Source of the DNA: Bradysia coprophila
Lineage: Eukaryota > Arthropoda > Insecta > Diptera > Sciaridae
Direction: 5' to 3'
NCBI RefSeq assembly: GCF_014529535.1
Contig: NC_050737.1
Coordinates: 558,001 to 622,000, forward strand
DNA: 64,000 bases
Shown: positions 1 through 11,124 of the stretch, piece by piece
Layout of the letters: each line of letters starts with the position of its first letter
Position numbering within the stretch: the stretch's first letter is position 1
The notes under the pieces: generated by a model
Database searches by the model: none
Seen by the model: only the letters and a program-made list of their open reading frames with translations
Told to the model about the DNA's origin: nothing
Translations under genes and position numbers: made by a program

Positions 1-22
1 CAAAACTAAAACAACAACATTC

Positions 23-1185
23 ATGGAAACGGATGACATAGCCTACACTTCGAACCAAACTGTTTCGTCACAGGTGCCTGTCGTAAAGTCACCCGATGAT
101 AGCCTGAAAACGAATATGATCGACCATTTGGTGTTTGAAAATCGAGCCTTTTTCCGGAGTCAACAAATCAACGACCCGGACATAACTGACACGGAACGCC
201 GAACTATTGCCGAGCAGTTGCTGCAGGAGAGCCACAAAAAATTTCTGTTTCGCTTCGGTGCCCACATCAAGGAAAATCATTTGCGCTATTTCGAGAATCA
301 GTGTTACGGTGCCGATGATGAATACGAAATGAAATATCTGCTCAAAGACATTCGAACGAAGCTAAAGAATCGGGTACGAGATGTGCGTAATCGACGGTAC
401 ATGGCAATGCAGAAAATGCTTGATACTACGACTTATTTTAGCGAAAAGGAAATGATGTCGAGGTAACGTTTGGACAACTTTTCGATGAATCGATATTTGA
501 ATAACAAAAAAAAATCGTTTAACACAGAGAACCCTTGCTGTACGAGCAATTAATTGGAAGGTACATGACAGCTGGTGAGAGGCGGTTACGAGATGGTGTC
601 GACGAGGACGGTGAATATTCTGGCGTTCTTTTGGAGCGAATATCAAACGATCATGTGACCGAATTGAAGGAAAAACAAGAGAACGACGAACAACGATTTA
701 CCGATTCAGATTCAGATGATTCCGATCAAGAATCGGACAACTCTGCACTGTGCCATAAAAATGGTATAATCAACGAACAACTGTATCCGCAAACGCCGGC
801 CTCCTTTCGACAGCATTGGGGCGAATTTGATGTGAAGGATAGTGCAACCACCAAACCGGCCAACAACGGTACAACCACACGACCACTGCCGAAAGTTCTA
901 AAACAGAACTACATCACAGCCGAAGAAAAAGATCTGCTGAAAGAAGAATTCATTGGGATTATGCACAGCAAGTTTCTTTCCGGTGAGGATGCTGAATTTG
1001 ACTACGCCGATGTCGATGACAATACCGACTACGATCACATTGAACTTCAATCGCAGGATCAAGAAGATAAATATTTCGATGCGGCGGATGATGATAGTTC
1101 CAGCGGTATCATGCAAACGAATGAGCCAGCAGATGATTCGAGTGAAGATGAGCTCGACACATACATGAAACAAATATCCAGCTGA
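23..1185 (+). CDS. CCDC97: CCDC97 homologue, SF3b-associated splicing protein
   Basis: Two exons, 23-462 and 528-1185, joined by a 65-bp GT-AG intron (donor at 463, acceptor ending at 527) give 365 residues, close to the human length of about 343. The conserved core is visible: an N-terminal helical part with FENRAFFRSQQ, a basic helix RNRRYMAMQKML, then YFSEKEMMSREPLLYEQLIG, which spans the splice junction and matches the vertebrate YFSEEQMRLRDPLLYEQ region. The C-terminal half is strongly acidic. In vertebrates the protein associates with the SF3B complex used in branch-site recognition, so a nuclear splicing role is inferred. The ATG at 23 has a weak -3 base, and the true 5' end may lie outside the window. 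Poly(A) signals AATAAA stand at 1207-1212 and 1318-1323. Confidence 0.88.
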
Positions 1186-2175
1186 ATTTTTGTACATTTT
1201 GTGAAAAATAAATTTCGTTTCTATTCTATTAATACAATACACCTTAAATGGACGGCAGCGAGAGCACCTCACTCGAAATGTCCAAAATGTAGCAACAGAT
1301 TGATTGATTGTTGATGGAATAAAATGTCTACAAGCAAGCAATATCCTTTCACAGACGACAAGTTTATCAACTGCAATCAGATCTGTTACTTCATTTTTGA
1401 TCTAAAGATTTCGATAGACTGATTTCGAATCTTTTACTTCATATTTTGAACATGCATTTTTCTGTAAAAGATCGAATAAGTCTGTCGTTAGCCGCTATCG
1501 GTAACAGATGATAGCCGTCCTTAACAAGAAGTTTTTTCTGTTAATACTCATCACCTCACAAGTTATACGGAATTCACTTAAATACAGCTTGCTGGCTGCT
1601 GTGAGAAGTGAGCCCTTTCGTAGGCCTGAGTATTTTCACAATGTTCTCGTTTTCCGTTCCTTTCTTAATTCTCTAACCTACTTTGTGGATCTTCAATGAT
1701 GATTCCCTTGAACAAAATAATATTCTGAACTGAAGTTTGATATTAGGTACTACACAGCTGCTTTCATGTCCTTAACAAACGCACGTCTTATAATCAAGAT
1801 TAGTTTGGATTCAATTTACACACACCGACCTAAGACATTATCATATCAAAATGCTAAACAAAAGCAACAGTAAACAATAGGAACAGAAATGTATTCCATC
1901 GATTTTATCATTACGAACAAAAAGCGAAAAGATTCGGACAACGCATAGAGTTTTTTTTTATCATCGTTTGCAGGACTTCATTCATCAAAATACGAGACAT
2001 AACAGTAACTCTATGCGACTCTTTCATACACCATCACAATAGGATTCGAGTTATATTAAATTCACATTCAACATTTATCGATGATGTATGACACCAACTG
2101 ATTGCATTATTGTGTTACAAACTTCCATCTCAACAAAACAAAACCTTTAATTTCATCAAAAATGATTCTCAAAAT
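1186..2175. other. CCDC97 3' flank and spacer, no gene seen
   Basis: This stretch holds the likely 3' UTR of CCDC97 with two AATAAA signals, followed by AT-rich DNA. Short open frames are present, for example at 1508-1699, but none shows a recognisable motif. Confidence 0.6.
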
Positions 2176-2186
2176 AAAAAAAAAAA
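2176..2186 (-). terminator. Pol III terminator of tRNA-His
   Basis: Eleven consecutive A on the plus strand give an 11-T run about 30 bases downstream of the tRNA 3' end on the minus strand. This is the usual RNA polymerase III stop. Confidence 0.75.
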
Positions 2187-2215
2187 TTTCTCCTCCGTGA
2201 CAATGTTTTGCACAT

Positions 2216-2287
2216 TGCCGTGACCAGGATTCGAACCTGGGTTACTACGGCCACAACGTAGGGTCCTAACCACTAGACGATCACGGC
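2216..2287 (-). tRNA. tRNA-His (anticodon GTG)
   Basis: Read on the minus strand, the 72-nt gene folds as a normal cloverleaf. The acceptor stem is GCCGTGA paired with TCACGGC, the A box is TAGTGGTTAGG, the anticodon loop carries TTGTGGC with anticodon GTG, and the B box is GGTTCGAATCC. It closely resembles insect tRNA-His. As usual for eukaryotic tRNA-His genes, the extra G at position -1 is not encoded as part of the stem and would be added after transcription. There is no intron and no CCA. A pol III T-run follows. Confidence 0.96.
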
Positions 2288-4063
2288 TATTGGAGATATG
2301 TTGTTTCGTGTATTAATGGAATTTACGACGAACCAACTGTGTATCAACACACACAAAATATCCAATGGGAATTTGTATTGTTGTGTGAGTATTTGTATTG
2401 AATGTATGTACCGTCATACTGGTATCCATTTTTTTCGTTCGTTGCTGTTCGCTGTATTATTTACATAAAGTACGTCTTTTGCATGATATGCGATATGCTG
2501 TGGATGTGTGCGTAATAAGAGAGGTTGACTTTGACTTATTCAAACGCAAAGACTGAAATAACGTCACAAAACAGCGATATTGTTGTGTTTAACATAAATT
2601 TGTATATTAGTAACTATGTACATATAGTATAGATATGTCTGTTCATGTTCATGTTATATGGCCCCAACGCATTGACGACACATTACAAAACATTTTTTTT
2701 TTTAAATAGCTTTAAACGGTTTCGACTATCTTAAAGAATTGCATATAATTCGACCAGATCTTTGTTAGCATCAAGAGCATTCTACCTCATCGCTGTCGAT
2801 ATTTAGAGATATTTGATATTTTAATGATGTCAGGAAGTGACTTATGATTCTATGAATTAGCACATAGCTTCTGGGAAAAAAAACTTTTGCAATCTGCATT
2901 CACTTTCACACACCAAATGTGTAACAGATTCACCGAATTATACATATCGACGCATATCATTACTACTACCAAATAAAACAACATCGCTGCGACAGCTGCT
3001 TTTCCGATTGTTTCAGTCCAAGTAAAGTTGTTGTTTTTCGTCTTCTTAACAAAATGTTAAATATGCGCAAAAATCAATCTTGAAATTGTATTTTACTTAA
3101 GAGGCATCGGTGCTTTGCTGAAAAGCATACATTAGGGATTTTAGTTTTTTTTTTGATGATGTCTCTCCATCGAATCCTTTTTAAAAAATGTACGACCGCA
3201 GTTCCGACCACCAGTGATGGATTAAGTTTTTCAGCGCCCCTGGGCAATGGAAATTTTAGCAACAGTTTTACTTTTACACATTTTTTTCTCCAATTTCATT
3301 GCTCGTTTCCCATGTGTCATGTGTTTATATCATAATACATCTCTCTTCACACTACAGTGTGAGTAACAACGACAGCTGATTCTTGCAAGACGAGTTTAAA
3401 TTTTAGAATATCTTAAGCTTAGACCGTCAAAGGTACTTCAGATTATCAGAACACTACACGAGCGGAGCGAGCGAAACCTTTTCTTAAAATTTTAACTTCT
3501 CATCACGTTTGGTTTATTCAATATTTTTGGTTGATTTGTGATGTACAGTAAGACCACTTATAAGATTAAATGTTTGGGGTTGGTTACGAAAACACCTTAG
3601 CTTTGAACAGAAAATACATTTGGTTGCAGAAATTTCACCGGCTCTGAGAAACGTGAGCAGTTTATGAAAATTTTCTCAGAGCTGGTCAAACGACTACAAC
3701 CAATTTTACCGGTGCCTCCTAATTGTTTGTTTTTTCTATTTGTGACTGTCGTTAAGAGGAATGACCGACCACACATTACATGTATGCGTTTCGTAAATAT
3801 TTTATTTTTGATATCTTTGTACAAAAACCCTTCATAGCCTTTTTATATAAAAAAACGACCTTTATTTCCAGCAAAAATGTGTTGTTCTTCACTGAAAATT
3901 TTAATTTTCTCAGGGCTGGTGGAGCTGGTCAAACTGAAAAAACAATTCTATTTGTCAATGAAAGTTAACATATTTCTGCTGGAAATAAGGATACGAGAAC
4001 AACATTTTTATTAACAAAATTCATTCACGTACAGTGCAGTACTAAAATCAAACAAAACGACGC
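2288..4063. other. AT-rich spacer, weak foldback only
   Basis: No gene is visible. A loose inverted repeat lies around 3865-4010, where a CCTTTATTTCCAGCA-like arm recurs in reverse near 3977-3990. It is probably a degraded element. The short open frames here show no conserved features. Confidence 0.5.
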
Positions 4064-4512
4064 AATAGGAGAATGGAGTTTAGAAACTAGGGGTAAAATC
4101 TATTACAATTTAGTACTTTTCTTCATCAAAAGTCTGCTGTCAATGAATTATTTTTTCATGAACAAACTTCACTGCAGTGACATTTCATTGGAATGAATCA
4201 ATGTGAAGTTGTTACACAAAAAAATAGTACAGTGAGAATGAAGTACTATAAAAAAATGTGGCGTCTCTACAGGCCAACCGAAGGCGAATGCTAGCATGAA
4301 GAATGTCCGTGCTTGTGATAGATCGGTGTGTAACAAAGCAACCTTCAATCTGAGGGCAGCAGCTTTATTTATATTTTTTTTGATAAATTAATGATTTCTT
4401 CTTCTCTGATAAAGGAATTTTGTAAGAAGATATCATCGAAAATAAAATACGAAACGTACAAATGTAGGCTAAAATTTCAGCTAAGTGTTCGTGCCTCTTA
4501 ATTTGTGTTGTT

Positions 4513-5139
4513 TATTAAGAGTGATATCGCCAAATCTTCAGGTGATTTTTTTAACTTTGGAATCAAGCGGTCTCCGATTTTAATGAGTGATAGCTCGTTG
4601 GATTCGTCTTTCAATTCTAGAAAACACGTGTCTTTCACTTTTTCTTTAAAAAAATTGTTTTCTTTGAAAAGCGCTCAAAAGTGAAGACATGTCAGAGGGT
4701 ACCGAAAACAGTTTTTCGGCAATAACTCAAGAAAAAATTATTTTAAATTGTTGTAATGTTGTACGATTGTCGGCCTTGAAAAGACCTACAGGTGGAGTAT
4801 ACGCACCGCTTGGTGCTAGTTGATCCACTAGAGTTATGACTAGAAATATAGTGAATGTTTGGAGAGTCCGCCTTCTCTGCAGCTTCGATGTACCACGGAA
4901 CTGAGTATGGGGTGTTGTAGCTGGCCTCACCCACTATCGTTGCACATATAAATGAACCCAGTACTTTTGGGCTGCAAGCCTACAGAAGTCTTGAAAAAAA
5001 AGTTGGTTTCAAAATGTACATTTTTTCCTTCTGTCTGAGGGCCCAACTGCCGAGACGAATCCAACGAGCTATCACTCATTAAAATCGGAGACCGCTTGTT
5101 CCCCAATCACCTGAAGATTTGGCGATATCACTCTTAATA
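4513..5139. repeat. Inner inverted pair within the foldback element
   Basis: Segments 4513-4608 and 5054-5139 are close inverted copies, sharing TTAAGAGTGATATCGCC, CTTCAGGTGATT, AGCGGTCTCCGATTTTAATG and GCTCGTTGGATTCGTC. They flank 445 bp with no recognisable coding content. This looks like a second TIR element inserted inside the larger one. Confidence 0.75.
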
Positions 5140-5419
5140 GCAGAAAACCAGTGACTAATTTTGGGAAAAGGAAAACTATTTTCCACAAAACGTTCTTGTG
5201 AAAACTATGTTTCATTTATGAAAAATGGAAGCAAACACAGTTCCAAGAACTCTTATGATACACATAATGGAATTATCAACATTCCATCAAATCATTTTCG
5301 ATGGTTCAATTTTTATTAAATAAAAAGAAACAGTTTTATCGAATCAAGTGTAACAGATCATCATGATATGCTTGACCTCTGTGAATTTGAAATAAATGTT
5401 TTAATAGTTATTTATGACA

Positions 5420-5494
5420 TCGAGTGCGAAGTACTTTATTAGGCTCTAGATGTGTAATACACATCGTAAGCCTAATCAAGTACCTCGCACCGAG
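5420..5494. repeat. Near-perfect 70-bp palindrome
   Basis: GTGCGA, GTACTT, ATTAGGCT and GATGTG are followed by their reverse complements in mirrored order, closing around TAATA. Only a few unpaired bases occur. It would form a strong hairpin and could be a tiny foldback transposon. Confidence 0.7.
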
Positions 5495-6416
5495 ATTCAT
5501 ACAACATGTTATGCAACAGAGGGATCTAAAGTTCGCAGTTTTCGAACATTATGATCTCGAATGGCATAAATGAAATAGTGAGATTGAATGGTACTCACGT
5601 TAAAAAGATCGAAGTTTTCATGAAAACGCATGGTAACGCACAGAAACGTTTACATCTGCGATTGCGTTGCACGACTCAGAATCAACTTTTTGTTAATTAT
5701 TACATTAATTATTACGATAATTGTTTAGTATCAGATAGAACGAGATCGACACTCCTCCAGAAGTTCTGAAACGGATTTTTTTAGCGTAAGTACACTGTAC
5801 TATGCAATGTATAAGTATCTCATCTGGCTACCAAAGATTTTCGATGAATTTTATTTCAGTAATTTAGAATATTAGCTAAGGATTGATTTATTAGATGAAG
5901 CGATGTGAAACAGCTGTGCGTCACAATAGACAATAATAAAACATTTTTTTTGCCGATAATTTACGCAAAAAAGTGGTTACAATCCCATACCATTCTGTTT
6001 GTAGACGGTAGACGAAAAATAAATTGGCAAGAAATTAATCCAAACGACTGGAGATCGCCGCTCAAAGAATTTTCTAACACAACGAATTTCTTTGGCAATT
6101 CAAACGGGAAATGGTAGTTGTGTCCAAAGTATCCTTACGAATTCAAATGCTTTAAGTAAGATTTATTATTTATAAACAAACTATAAAAATTTGAAACAGT
6201 CAGAAATAATCAAATCCTATTCGTATCGCCTAGTCGGTTGGCCTGTAGAGGCGCCACATATTTTTATAGTACTTCAATCTGAACTTTTTTTTTGTAACAA
6301 CTTCACATTGATTCATTCCTATGAAATGTCACAGCAGTGAAGTTTGTTCATGAAAAAATAATTCAGTGACAGCAGTCTTTTTATGATCAAAAGTACTAAA
6401 TTGTAATAGATTTTAC

Positions 6417-6592
6417 GTGTTACGGCATGTTTCATTTTCATTTACATTGCCTAATCACGTAAAGCATTGTACTTACGAGGTTCCAAGTCGTTATTTGACA
6501 AGTGGGTAATACAGCCCTCCCCTTCGGGTCGGGCTGTAACACCCCACTTAACAAATAAACAACTTGGAACCTCGGAAGTAATATACTATTAC
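6417..6592. mobile_element. Hairpin insertion in right TIR
   Basis: The right arm of the long-TIR element stops after ATTTTAC at 6416 and resumes as CATTAGTTTCT at about 6593. The insertion is flanked by TTAC on both sides. Its core at 6470-6581 is a hairpin, with TACTTACGAGGTTCCAAGT pairing with its reverse complement around a CCCTTCGGG-type loop. The insertion is younger than the arm it splits. Confidence 0.7.
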
Positions 6593-6617
6593 CATTAGTT
6601 TCTTAACTCCATTCTCC

Positions 6618-7608
6618 AATATACTAAATTGCATTTGTTATTCAGAAAGCAAAACACTGAAAAGAACGGACATTTGTCTTGTCTTTGCAAAATTAACAAG
6701 TTCAATAAACAATAATCGGCCGATAATTGTCTTGGGACAAAATTATTTTTATATTTTAATCATTCGCATGTTTCATCGATAAAAACCAAACATTATTCGC
6801 CATTCAGAACAACAATATGGTTACAATCAATATGCTAATAATACAAAGCACAAAGAAGACTAAAAAAAACATTTGAAAGAAGTGGCTCTTTTTTCGAACG
6901 TTTCCTTGACAAAAAAGAATACTTTGGTTTGGTACTCAAAACCGGACAATTTTAAAAACAATTTTTGCCTCTGTCAATCATCTAGACGATTCGACAGAGA
7001 TAGAAAAAACTCTCTTCCAATGATAACTCCTCAACGTTTACGATTCCTTAAATACAATCCATTTTTCAAAGAAACGTCGTATCTGTTATCACTACAACTA
7101 CAGATTTTGGTGGAAAGCTGATTAACAATTGCGTCAGTAGTGGTGTTAGCGAGAAATATTATTAATAGGACAAATGTTGGAAATGGTAAATACTTCTTGA
7201 GAGGAGTTTATCGATCTGAGCTGAGAAATTAGACGAAGTCTAGGTCAGTTAACACACGCTATTTACATCCTATGTTTCATTGAGGTTTAAGGTAAGGTTT
7301 TGCCGCTTTTCTTGAGTGAACTTTTCCTAGCTCAAAAAACGTCACCCAAGATTTTACCTCTAGTTTTACAATGGGAATGATGGACATGATGTTCATTGTG
7401 CCTCTAGCTCCAATCGGCCACACAAGAGGCAACATTCCATCGTTCGACCCGTTGATATGTATACTACTTGTTGACGCAGCAGTAAGAGGTATGAACCAAT
7501 CCTTATGCAAGTTTAAGGATTTATCCTCAAATCAATACGCAGAACTGACTAATGTGTTATTTCCCCTGCGCTAGAGCCGAAAACACATGAGCAAATTGCT
7601 TGTGGTGT
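6618..7608. other. Spacer, no gene seen
   Basis: AT-rich DNA in which short open frames occur on both strands around 7277-7574. They overlap each other in antisense, and none carries a recognisable motif. Confidence 0.5.
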
Positions 7609-7771
7609 CAGGGCTTACTTTAGAGAATTTTAATTCCGAAAATTCTGAAAAAGTTCCGAAAAAGTTCTGAAAAATTTAGAAAAGTTAGTTCAGAATTTTG
7701 CGGGACTTTTTCAGAATTTTTCGGGATTTTTCCAAAATTTTCGGAATTAAAATTCTCTAAAGTAAGCCCTG
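7609..7771. mobile_element. hAT-like MITE with CAGGG termini
   Basis: A 163-bp foldback has termini CAGGGCTTACTTTAGAGAAT at both ends in inverted orientation. The interior is built of short degenerate units (AAAAGTTCCG, GAAAAATTT). Flanks TGTGGTGT (7601-7608) and TGTGATGT (7772-7779) match at seven of eight bases. An 8-bp target duplication with CAGGG ends is the usual hAT signature. Confidence 0.8.
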
Positions 7772-7779
7772 TGTGATGT

Positions 7780-8915
7780 ATATCAGATTATAATGAAAAA
7801 CGCAGCATAATTGTCGATCCCATCAACGCAAAATTGCTTGTGTGTTTTGGGCCTAAGAATTTGGTCATAACCCATAGTAATCACTTCTTCTACTTGATGC
7901 ACCATCAACTTGAATTATACTAAGTCAAAATTTAATTGTCGATTCAGATTTATTAGGTGTGACTCACAGTAGCATCAGTGTGCAGTAGTAACAATACTTA
8001 AAAACTTTGATTTTCGCGATCAACAGTCATAAGAACATAAGATATTTTTTTGCTCCAATGCTTATGCAGCATGCACACAAAACATCACAATTATCAATAA
8101 ATATACTTACAAAGTTGAAAGGTCATCGTACGTCTATTAAATAAATAAAAAAAAGAGAAAAGAAAACAATTTCATTTGGCCTTGTCAACCAACACTACTG
8201 TGCCATTAGATTTTCGGTTGTTTTGACCATTTTCTGGATCCCCAGCAACTATTTGAATAAATTCTACAGTAGTGAAATTAGCTAGATCGAATGATAGGAT
8301 AAATATAAGACTGGGTGTAGGGGGGAAAACTGACGAAAGGACGTAAATTCTTGAGACAGAAATTTTTCCGCTATTTCATCTGAGTGTGGAGTGCAAAACA
8401 ATTTTCTTACAGAAAGAATTCTACATAACATCTGAAGCCCGGATAGCTATTTGATGCCGGCTTCATCATTTGTAATTGATGTTGTGCCCTTTCATTTTTG
8501 ATAATATAAAGAAATGGCCATCCTGGCATCAGTCGAAAAAAAAACTCAAAGAAAAATTGACTTTTTACATCATTTTCTTTAAGGGCGCTATATTTTAGTA
8601 ATACTTTTGAGGTAACTCCTTCATATTTTTTTTCAACTTCGGTCGAAAAATTGTACTCTCTAAAAGAGTACTCTCCGAGCACTCCAAAAATACCCAGTTC
8701 GGAGTTTCAAATCCAATGTAGCGAGTTCGATCTCGATTCTTAAGTCTATGGAAATAATACCCCAAATGTAAGAACGAACTTCTCTGACAATCCTCGCACG
8801 TTGTACGGGTCTAATTACGACAACATATTAGGTTTCATTTGAAACGAATCATTTAGCCAGTCAGTCGCATATATACATGTCCCTCATATCACAAAAACTT
8901 GTCATAAACAGCAAC
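7780..8915. other. Spacer upstream of the SelP-like gene
   Basis: No gene is recognised. The last part probably contains the promoter of the SelP-like gene. A TCAGT initiator-like motif lies at 8861, about 50 bases before the chosen start codon. Confidence 0.4.
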
Positions 8916-10863
8916 ATGTTGTGGATACTAGTGCTAATCGCGTTAATAAACAACATCGACAGTCGGGCAGTGAAAAAACCAATTTCAATCGAAGACAATG
9001 AAAGCAGTGAGAATTTCGCAAGCTCTCTGTATATTTGCGAAAAGTACAACAGCACCAATGCCCTAAATTTGGAAGGCCAAGTATCACTTGTCATGAGATT
9101 AACGTCCTGACAATTCTACGTACGCCAAGCCTTGATGCTTAACAAGCTGGAGGCTCGGTTCCGTTTAGCTGGTTATAACAACATCCACTTTATTATCATA
9201 TCAACCCATTCAAATAGCACCCATCAGGATGAGCCGATTGTAGTGAATAAAAGTCGGAAGTCCAATCGAACGATGAATATTTCCGACAACTTGAAGAACG
9301 TGGCCAGTAATGTAACAGTTTTGAATGTCGATGCTGACAGTGACGATGAATTGTATAGTGACTTTCAAGTGGGTTCGGCTTATGTGTTTGATCAGTGTGC
9401 CCGTTTAGCATACATCATTTATTATCCGTGGAGTTCCATCCAGCGGCCGTACGTTAAGGCATCTATATTGTCGACTGTTTATGATGCTCCTTGTGGCGAA
9501 TGTGAAGTAAGTCAGCGGAGATATTTTATTTGGTTCGATACTTAAAATATGGTAACAATAATGTAGGGTTCACCAATCTCATGATTGCAGTTAGTCTAAT
9601 TATCTTCTTTGACAACGCACCAATATTTGCGTATCTGGATTTCAGATACCACATTCGTCTAGAACTTATAAAAACGAGCTCATACAACTAAGATACTTAG
9701 TCTGGTACGTTGTATTTGATTGAATGGATGCAATTTCAGTGAGCAATAAATTTGATTCTCATAAATGTTGCAATGCTACCCTCATTCTCTTAGCTAACTA
9801 AACTTTTTGAAGCTATTCCCTTAGTATCGAGCCAAATAAAAAGTCACAAGCAATCAAGCAAGTGTTCTAATTTCAGGCTTGATTTGAATCACTATCAAGT
9901 GATGAACAGCATAATACGCCTTTCAACTTCATGCATTTGTTCTTCTATTTCCGTTTCCTTCTCTTTGAAAATGCTAAGCATTCGATTCTGACTAATAGAC
10001 CGTTATCAAGCACGTGCGCCTTTAATAATTTCCTGCATCCGTCCAAGTCACATTTAGCTCTTAATCATTGCAGCATTAAACATAAAAAATAATTTCGACA
10101 GATCAAGAATTTGCAGAGCCCATATCCCTATCCAGACTTGTCAGTGGCCAGCAGTTCGGGGGTGGTGTCAGTTGTTGCTAGTCCTCAACCGAACATTTTT
10201 ACCAGTAGCGATCCTACTTTAACCACTACGTCAGAGCCCACAACAGATCGTTCAGACAACATTACCGGAATATTTTTAATATCTAAGCCGGATGATCAAC
10301 TGTTCAATGCTAGCTCAACGGAAGAGATAAATAGTTCGGACGACGATGCGTACATCATACCGATAAAAGTGATTTTACACGCTGAACATGTCCATCAGTC
10401 ACCTGACGACAATGGAACATTTTTGAAATTCAATTACATCTTGATGCGAACCAATGACACATCATACCATGGACACTTCGATACAGACGAGAATGCTGAA
10501 CGGTTGAAATTGTTTAGAAATGAAGACAACCGTACAGACATCCAATTTAACAGCACGTCAGAACCGGACGATTCAAGCACGGCACCGAGCAGTTCGATAT
10601 CACCATTGGATGTTTTCGTAAACGAGAATGGAGATCAGTATGATCGCTTAAATGAGCAAATAATTGTAAATGAAGATGGCGTTGTCGTCAGTCGATACAA
10701 TGAGATCGCATGGAAACGACAAAATGATCACGAAGTGACTGCACAGCCGAAAGATACTATTGGTCAGGACGAGAGCGGAGATAGAGCAATGTCGTCAGAA
10801 ATCGATCAGGAGAATGATCGTCATTACAGTCAAATATTACCATGGATTCATTTCAATTTATAA
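8916..10863 (+). CDS. Selenoprotein P N-domain protein with in-frame TGA
   Basis: Exons 8916-9506 and 10102-10863 join in phase 0 (donor GTAAGT at 9507). With TGA at 9108-9110 read as Sec65 this gives 450 residues. The start is the ATG at 8916, which opens a signal peptide (MLWILVLIALINNIDS); an upstream ATG at 8877 adds 13 residues. The order matches the SelP N-terminal domain: LNLEGQVSLVMRLTS, U, QFYVRQALMLNKLEARFRLAGYNN, a variable loop, then DQCARLAYIIYYPWSS and CGEC. The human equivalents are GSVTVVALLQAS, U, YLCILQASKLEDL and CGNC. The C-terminal 250 residues are acidic, rich in Ser/Thr and N-glycosylation sequons, and contain no further TGA. SelP proteins are secreted thioredoxin-fold selenium carriers or oxidoreductases. 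Function here is inferred. A relic with one nonsense change is the alternative. Confidence 0.78.
9108..9110 (+). promoter_or_regulatory. Candidate selenocysteine UGA codon
   Basis: This TGA lies in frame between two conserved blocks of the SelP domain with no splice donor or acceptor between them. It stands exactly where SelP of vertebrates has its first selenocysteine, after the beta strand VSLVMRLTS and before the helix that carries QA..L..LE. Recoding needs a SECIS element downstream. Confidence 0.7.
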
Positions 10864-10864
10864 T

Positions 10865-10945
10865 TTATAATTGTAGATGAACTTAGTAGTTTGAATAGAC
10901 AGTTGAACTTTTAATCGAGTTTGTCTGTTACAAAATTTGAGAAGC
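10865..10945 (+). promoter_or_regulatory. Weak SECIS-like candidate in SelP 3' UTR
   Basis: Just after the stop codon, ATGA (10877-10880) and CGA (10916-10918) could form the SECIS quartet. About nine mostly paired bases (TTAGTAGTT with AACTTTTAA) lie between them under a loop containing GAA. A lower helix ATTGTA with TACAAAAT is possible. The stem has mismatches, so this is only a hand-found candidate. Confidence 0.25.
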
Positions 10946-10960
10946 GTAGGTTTTTCCTGT

Positions 10961-11124
10961 ATTCACGCTGTAAGTGCGGTCGAAATTAAAAATGGAAAGA
11001 GTGGAGGTCTTTCTAACGTAGCGTCATTTTCATACACTGAAGCGTTGAAATGTATTTTTCCGTTCACTTTTTCATCAAATCGTTCACTTAAAATTCAAAT
11101 TGTAGGCACACTTACGGCGTGAAT
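10961..11124. mobile_element. MITE copy 1, ATTCACGC termini
   Basis: The termini ATTCACGCTGTAAGTG and CACTTACGGCGTGAAT are inverted. The body is homologous, in reverse orientation, to 42177-42328: both share AGTGAAC, GAAAAATAC, TTTCAACGCTTC, TTAGAAAGAC and TCGACCGCACTTA. This copy lies about 100 bases after the stop of the SelP-like gene, so it may be transcribed in its 3' UTR. Confidence 0.8.

Larger units (their letters stand above)
4064..6617. mobile_element. Long-TIR foldback element, non-autonomous, nested
   Basis: Arms at about 4064-4288 and 6226-6617 are inverted copies. The left arm runs from GGAGAATGGAGTT through AAATCTATTACAATTTAGTAC to CTACAGGCCAACCGA, and the right arm repeats this in reverse. 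The right arm is interrupted by a separate insertion at about 6417-6592, so the arms are each about 215-225 bp. The interior holds another inverted pair and a perfect palindrome. Two short open frames inside (5551-5769, 5905-6117) show no transposase motif. The element is therefore probably non-autonomous, and its superfamily is not recognised. Confidence 0.75.

Noticed and set aside
4727-4934. Overlapping minus-strand frames inside the foldback element
   Set aside because: Two frames overlap over the same bases and neither has a transposase motif.
9507-9545. Read-through of SelP exon 1 to the stop at 9545
   Set aside because: A consensus GTAAGT donor at 9507 follows CGECE, and the downstream exon continues in phase.
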